Source: Phycisphaerales bacterium (GTDB lineage Bacteria; Planctomycetota; Phycisphaerae; Phycisphaerales; UBA1924). Taken from it: 64,000 nt of DNA. Of this stretch, positions 62,091 to 64,000 are shown piece by piece (within the stretch, counting starts at the first letter, position 1; each line of letters opens with the position of its first letter). The DNA is taken from the NCBI GenBank assembly GCA_029260555.1, contig JAJDCZ010000049.1, positions 1-64,000 of the forward strand, in the 5' to 3' direction. The notes below the pieces were generated by a model. It had not been told where the DNA came from. It saw only the letters and a program-made list of their open reading frames with translations, and searched no databases. The translations under genes were made by a program, and so were the position numbers.

Positions 62091-62789
62091 TCATCCCCCA
62101 GCCTCATCCTCGATCGGTCGGTCTGATGCAATGCGATAGTCGCCACTGAACCACCTGTGCAGATCAGCCATCTTCGCCCGTTCATTGGCAAATGGAAAAG
62201 TCGGGCAATCAGGTGAGACCAGTTCATCTGTAATGGGGCACCGCGACCATCCCTCTCGCGTTTGCCCGCTCAAACTCGAAAAATTACACGCCTCATCCCA
62301 GCGCTGTGAGCCTCGGATCGTCACGCGCCGCTGGGTTTCGCCCCGAGGCTCAAGAGCCACCCAGAGCACCCGCCCATCGCCAGGCAGTGCATCTGCAACT
62401 CGACTTGCCCACTCGATCACAACAATGAGCGATTCCGTCGCCGCTTGACCGCTCACTATCAGATCCCACCCCAGTTCATCAAGCTCATCGCCCGACCCCA
62501 GCCGATACGCATCCACATGCACCAGATCAGGCCCCTGCCCATTGGCATATTCGTTGATAATCACGAAAGTCGGGCTTGATACCTGCCTGACATCAATCCC
62601 CAGTGCCTCAGCTAAATAACGCACCAGCGTCGTCTTCCCCGCTCCCAAAGGCCCATCCAGCGCAATGATCCCCCCTCCCATCCCCCCTTCCTTACTCCCA
62701 GCTTCAAACTTCAGCGCAGCTCGCCCCAGAGCCTTTGCCAGCTCCCGTGTCTGCTCCAGCGATTCAATGTTCAGTTCCGTGCGCATCAT
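62091..62789 (-). CDS. tsaE: TsaE t6A ATPase fused to a YacG-like domain
   Basis: 232 residues from ATG 62789, 4 bp after the thiL stop. Residues 1-160 are TsaE, the P-loop ATPase needed with TsaB/TsaD for t6A37 of tRNA: GPLGAGKTTLVRYLAEALG (46-64), SSPTFVIINEY (71-81), VHVDAYRL and VVIEWASRV. A glycine-rich insert (KEGGMGGGII) precedes the P-loop. Residues 184-222 resemble YacG, the gyrase-inhibiting zinc finger: CPIT, then FPFANERAKMADLHRWFSGDYRIA. In YacG the pattern is CPxC...FCSERCK; here the second, third and fourth Cys are Thr187, Ala201 and Ala205, so zinc is probably not bound. TsaE is usually about 155 residues, so the fusion is striking. Confidence 0.85.
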   Translation of the reverse strand: MMRTELNIESLEQTRELAKALGRAALKFEAGSKEGGMGGGIIALDGPLGAGKTTLVRYLAEALGIDVRQVSSPTFVIINEYANGQGPDLVHVDAYRLGSGDELDELGWDLIVSGQAATESLIVVIEWASRVADALPGDGRVLWVALEPRGETQRRVTIRGSQRWDEACNFSSLSGQTREGWSRCPITDELVSPDCPTFPFANERAKMADLHRWFSGDYRIASDRPIEDEAGG

Positions 62790-62793
62790 TTGA

Positions 62794-63729
62794 TTATTGC
62801 CCCGCTTCACCCGTCGCATGGCTCCATCCCCCCTCATCGCCACACACTTCAGACCCGTCACCCAACACAAACACACACCCCTGCTCCGCATCACAACTCT
62901 CAACAACCTCGCCGATGCGCGAGATCCGCGTCCCCGTCGCTGGGCACTGATCAGGCACATCTCCCGAAGCTGTAAACACAAGCTCATGGTCCTCACCATC
63001 ATTCACCATCTTCCACCCCTCCTTACCGCCTTTCAACTCGCCCAAATCACACAATGGCAGGTGATCCGTCCAGAGCCTCAGTCTTACCCCTGACTGCACG
63101 CCAATCCGCCCCGCATCCATGCCCAGTCCATCTGAAACATCAATCATCGCGTGCAGCCCATTGCCCAGCACATCACACAACCACGCTGATTCCTTGAGCC
63201 TGGGCTCAAATCGTAGATGCATCCCCGTTTGAAAACTCCCCCCCAGCGCGCCCGTCACAAAAACACCATCACCAACCTGTGCACCGCTTCTCAATACAGC
63301 CCCGCGCGCGCCATGAGGCACGCCGATCATCGTGCATGTCAAAACCATGCTTCCATCGATCCGGGCAATGTCGCCTCCCACCAGAGGCGTCCCCCAATGC
63401 GCAGCCCACCGGCGCATCGCATCAAACAACTCATCAGCCTGCTCATATGCTGCAGGAATCGCCCCCGTTGCCAGACATACCTGCACAGTGCCTCCACAAG
63501 CTGCAATATCGCTCACACTTCGTGCAATCGCCTTGCGTGCAATCAACTCAACATCCGTCCCCGTTGTAAAGTGCACCCCCTCGACAAGCTGATCAACCGT
63601 CAACAAATGCTCCGCAGCTCCCGTGACCAGCGCACAATCATCACCAGGCCCCACCAGCACAGGCCTGTTTTCTGCTTCCATCCCTGCAGATCGTGCATAA
63701 ATATGTTCCAGCAGCTTTCGTTCGTTCAT
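62794..63729 (-). CDS. thiL: Thiamine-monophosphate kinase
   Basis: 311 residues. Motifs: VGPGDDCALV (27-36), LTVDQLVEGVHF (43-54), VGGDIARIDGSMVLTCTMIG (about 118) and VFVTGALGGS (about 150), then MIDVSDGLGMDAG (about 190). Conserved Asp residues bind Mg-ATP. It phosphorylates thiamine monophosphate to the diphosphate, the last step of cofactor synthesis. The start overlaps the speA stop by 4 bp (ATGA), and the stop is 4 bp before tsaE. The three genes form one operon. Confidence 0.95.
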   Translation of the reverse strand: MNERKLLEHIYARSAGMEAENRPVLVGPGDDCALVTGAAEHLLTVDQLVEGVHFTTGTDVELIARKAIARSVSDIAACGGTVQVCLATGAIPAAYEQADELFDAMRRWAAHWGTPLVGGDIARIDGSMVLTCTMIGVPHGARGAVLRSGAQVGDGVFVTGALGGSFQTGMHLRFEPRLKESAWLCDVLGNGLHAMIDVSDGLGMDAGRIGVQSGVRLRLWTDHLPLCDLGELKGGKEGWKMVNDGEDHELVFTASGDVPDQCPATGTRISRIGEVVESCDAEQGCVFVLGDGSEVCGDEGGWSHATGEAGQ

Positions 63730-64000
63730 CGCGGGTCATCCAGCAATTCAGGCTGAAGATAAGTCGAGGTTTCCAGCCCCTGACGATAAAACTCCAGCAG
63801 CTCCCGCCCCTCAGCAACATCAACCACACCATCCCGCGTCGCCTTCTCAATCTGCCGCCGAAGTCCATCGACGAGCTGATCGGCATCAAACTGGACATAC
63901 CCCAGAACATCACGAATCCGATCGCCTCGGATCAGCTCATCAAGATGCCACGAGCCGTCGTCTTCAATCGTGACATGCACCGCATGGGCATCGCCAAAGA
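63726..64000 (-). CDS. speA: Biosynthetic arginine decarboxylase, C-terminal end
   Basis: The gene enters from beyond the right edge; about 91 codons are visible. FGDAHAVHVTIEDDGSW, then a GDRIRDVLGYVQFDADQL segment and a GRELLEFYRQGLETSTYLQ segment match the end of SpeA, which decarboxylates arginine to agmatine for polyamine synthesis. Residues with PLP lie outside the window. The stop overlaps the thiL start by 4 bp (ATGA), so it opens the operon of speA, thiL, tsaE, exbB and two exbD genes. Confidence 0.82.
   Translation of the reverse strand, partial: FGDAHAVHVTIEDDGSWHLDELIRGDRIRDVLGYVQFDADQLVDGLRRQIEKATRDGVVDVAEGRELLEFYRQGLETSTYLQPELLDDPR

Noticed and set aside
1-64000. tRNA or rRNA genes
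   Set aside because: No cloverleaf with TTCGA-type T-loop and acceptor stem, and no rRNA signature, was found in the intergenic stretches; a covariance-model scan would be decisive.

Overview
The window looks like a chromosomal piece of a planctomycete of the class Phycisphaerae, moderately GC-rich. The main clues are secreted proteins ending in paired dockerin-like calcium loops built on a DVLDFF core. Three of these end in or next to Gly-Cys, the pattern of the GC-type dockerin anchor known from this lineage. Other clues are the many lipoproteins of unknown function, EF-G-like and sigma genes of planctomycete type, and a dispersed palindromic intergenic repeat. This placement is inferred from protein features; no rRNA, tRNA or CRISPR array was seen.

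Layout. At 1-2.1 kb lie the end of a 48-bp-repeat, lysine-rich DNA-binding-type protein with its terminator, an HNH nuclease and a small lipoprotein; a diverged repeat of about 90 bp flanks the last two. From 2.1 to 10.2 kb are a riboflavin gene (ribB joined to a decayed ribA domain), an AhpD-like protein, a CCA-adding enzyme, two tandem exported ClpP/SppA-fold proteins and an M3 oligopeptidase. From 10.3 to 18.6 kb are a VCBS/ASPIC secreted protein, a PLP decarboxylase, a LuxR regulator and an FAD oxidoreductase. From 18.9 to 27 kb are rsmD, an M16 protease and a giant six-module beta-repeat secreted protein. From 27.2 to 32.1 kb are a UPF0173 hydrolase and two more dockerin-type secreted proteins, one a trypsin-like protease.

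From 32.2 to 46.2 kb, mostly on the plus strand, are a sugar epimerase, small membrane proteins, a cysteine desulfurase, a HEAT-repeat lipoprotein, an MDR dehydrogenase, a GspG-like protein, uppP (minus strand), two SPOUT methyltransferases, a cysteine-less double thioredoxin-fold protein, an amidase, a Ser/Thr kinase next to a phosphoesterase, and a membrane gluzincin. From 46.3 to 58.9 kb are an acidic membrane protein, rsmE, a toroid protein, carboxypeptidase Taq, a GT39 glycosyltransferase, cysteine dioxygenase with a PLP lyase-like enzyme, an EF-G paralogue and a UVR-motif protein. From 59 to 64 kb are a sigma-70 factor behind a highly structured leader, then a minus-strand operon read speA-thiL-tsaE-exbB-exbD-exbD.

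The most notable points are a TsaE protein carrying a C-terminal YacG-like zinc-finger domain whose cysteines are mostly replaced, a structured RNA with two mutually exclusive helices before the sigma factor gene, four copies of an intergenic palindrome (one with perfect 25-bp arms), a 28-bp perfect palindrome, and poly-G tracts inserted as glycine loops into conserved enzymes.
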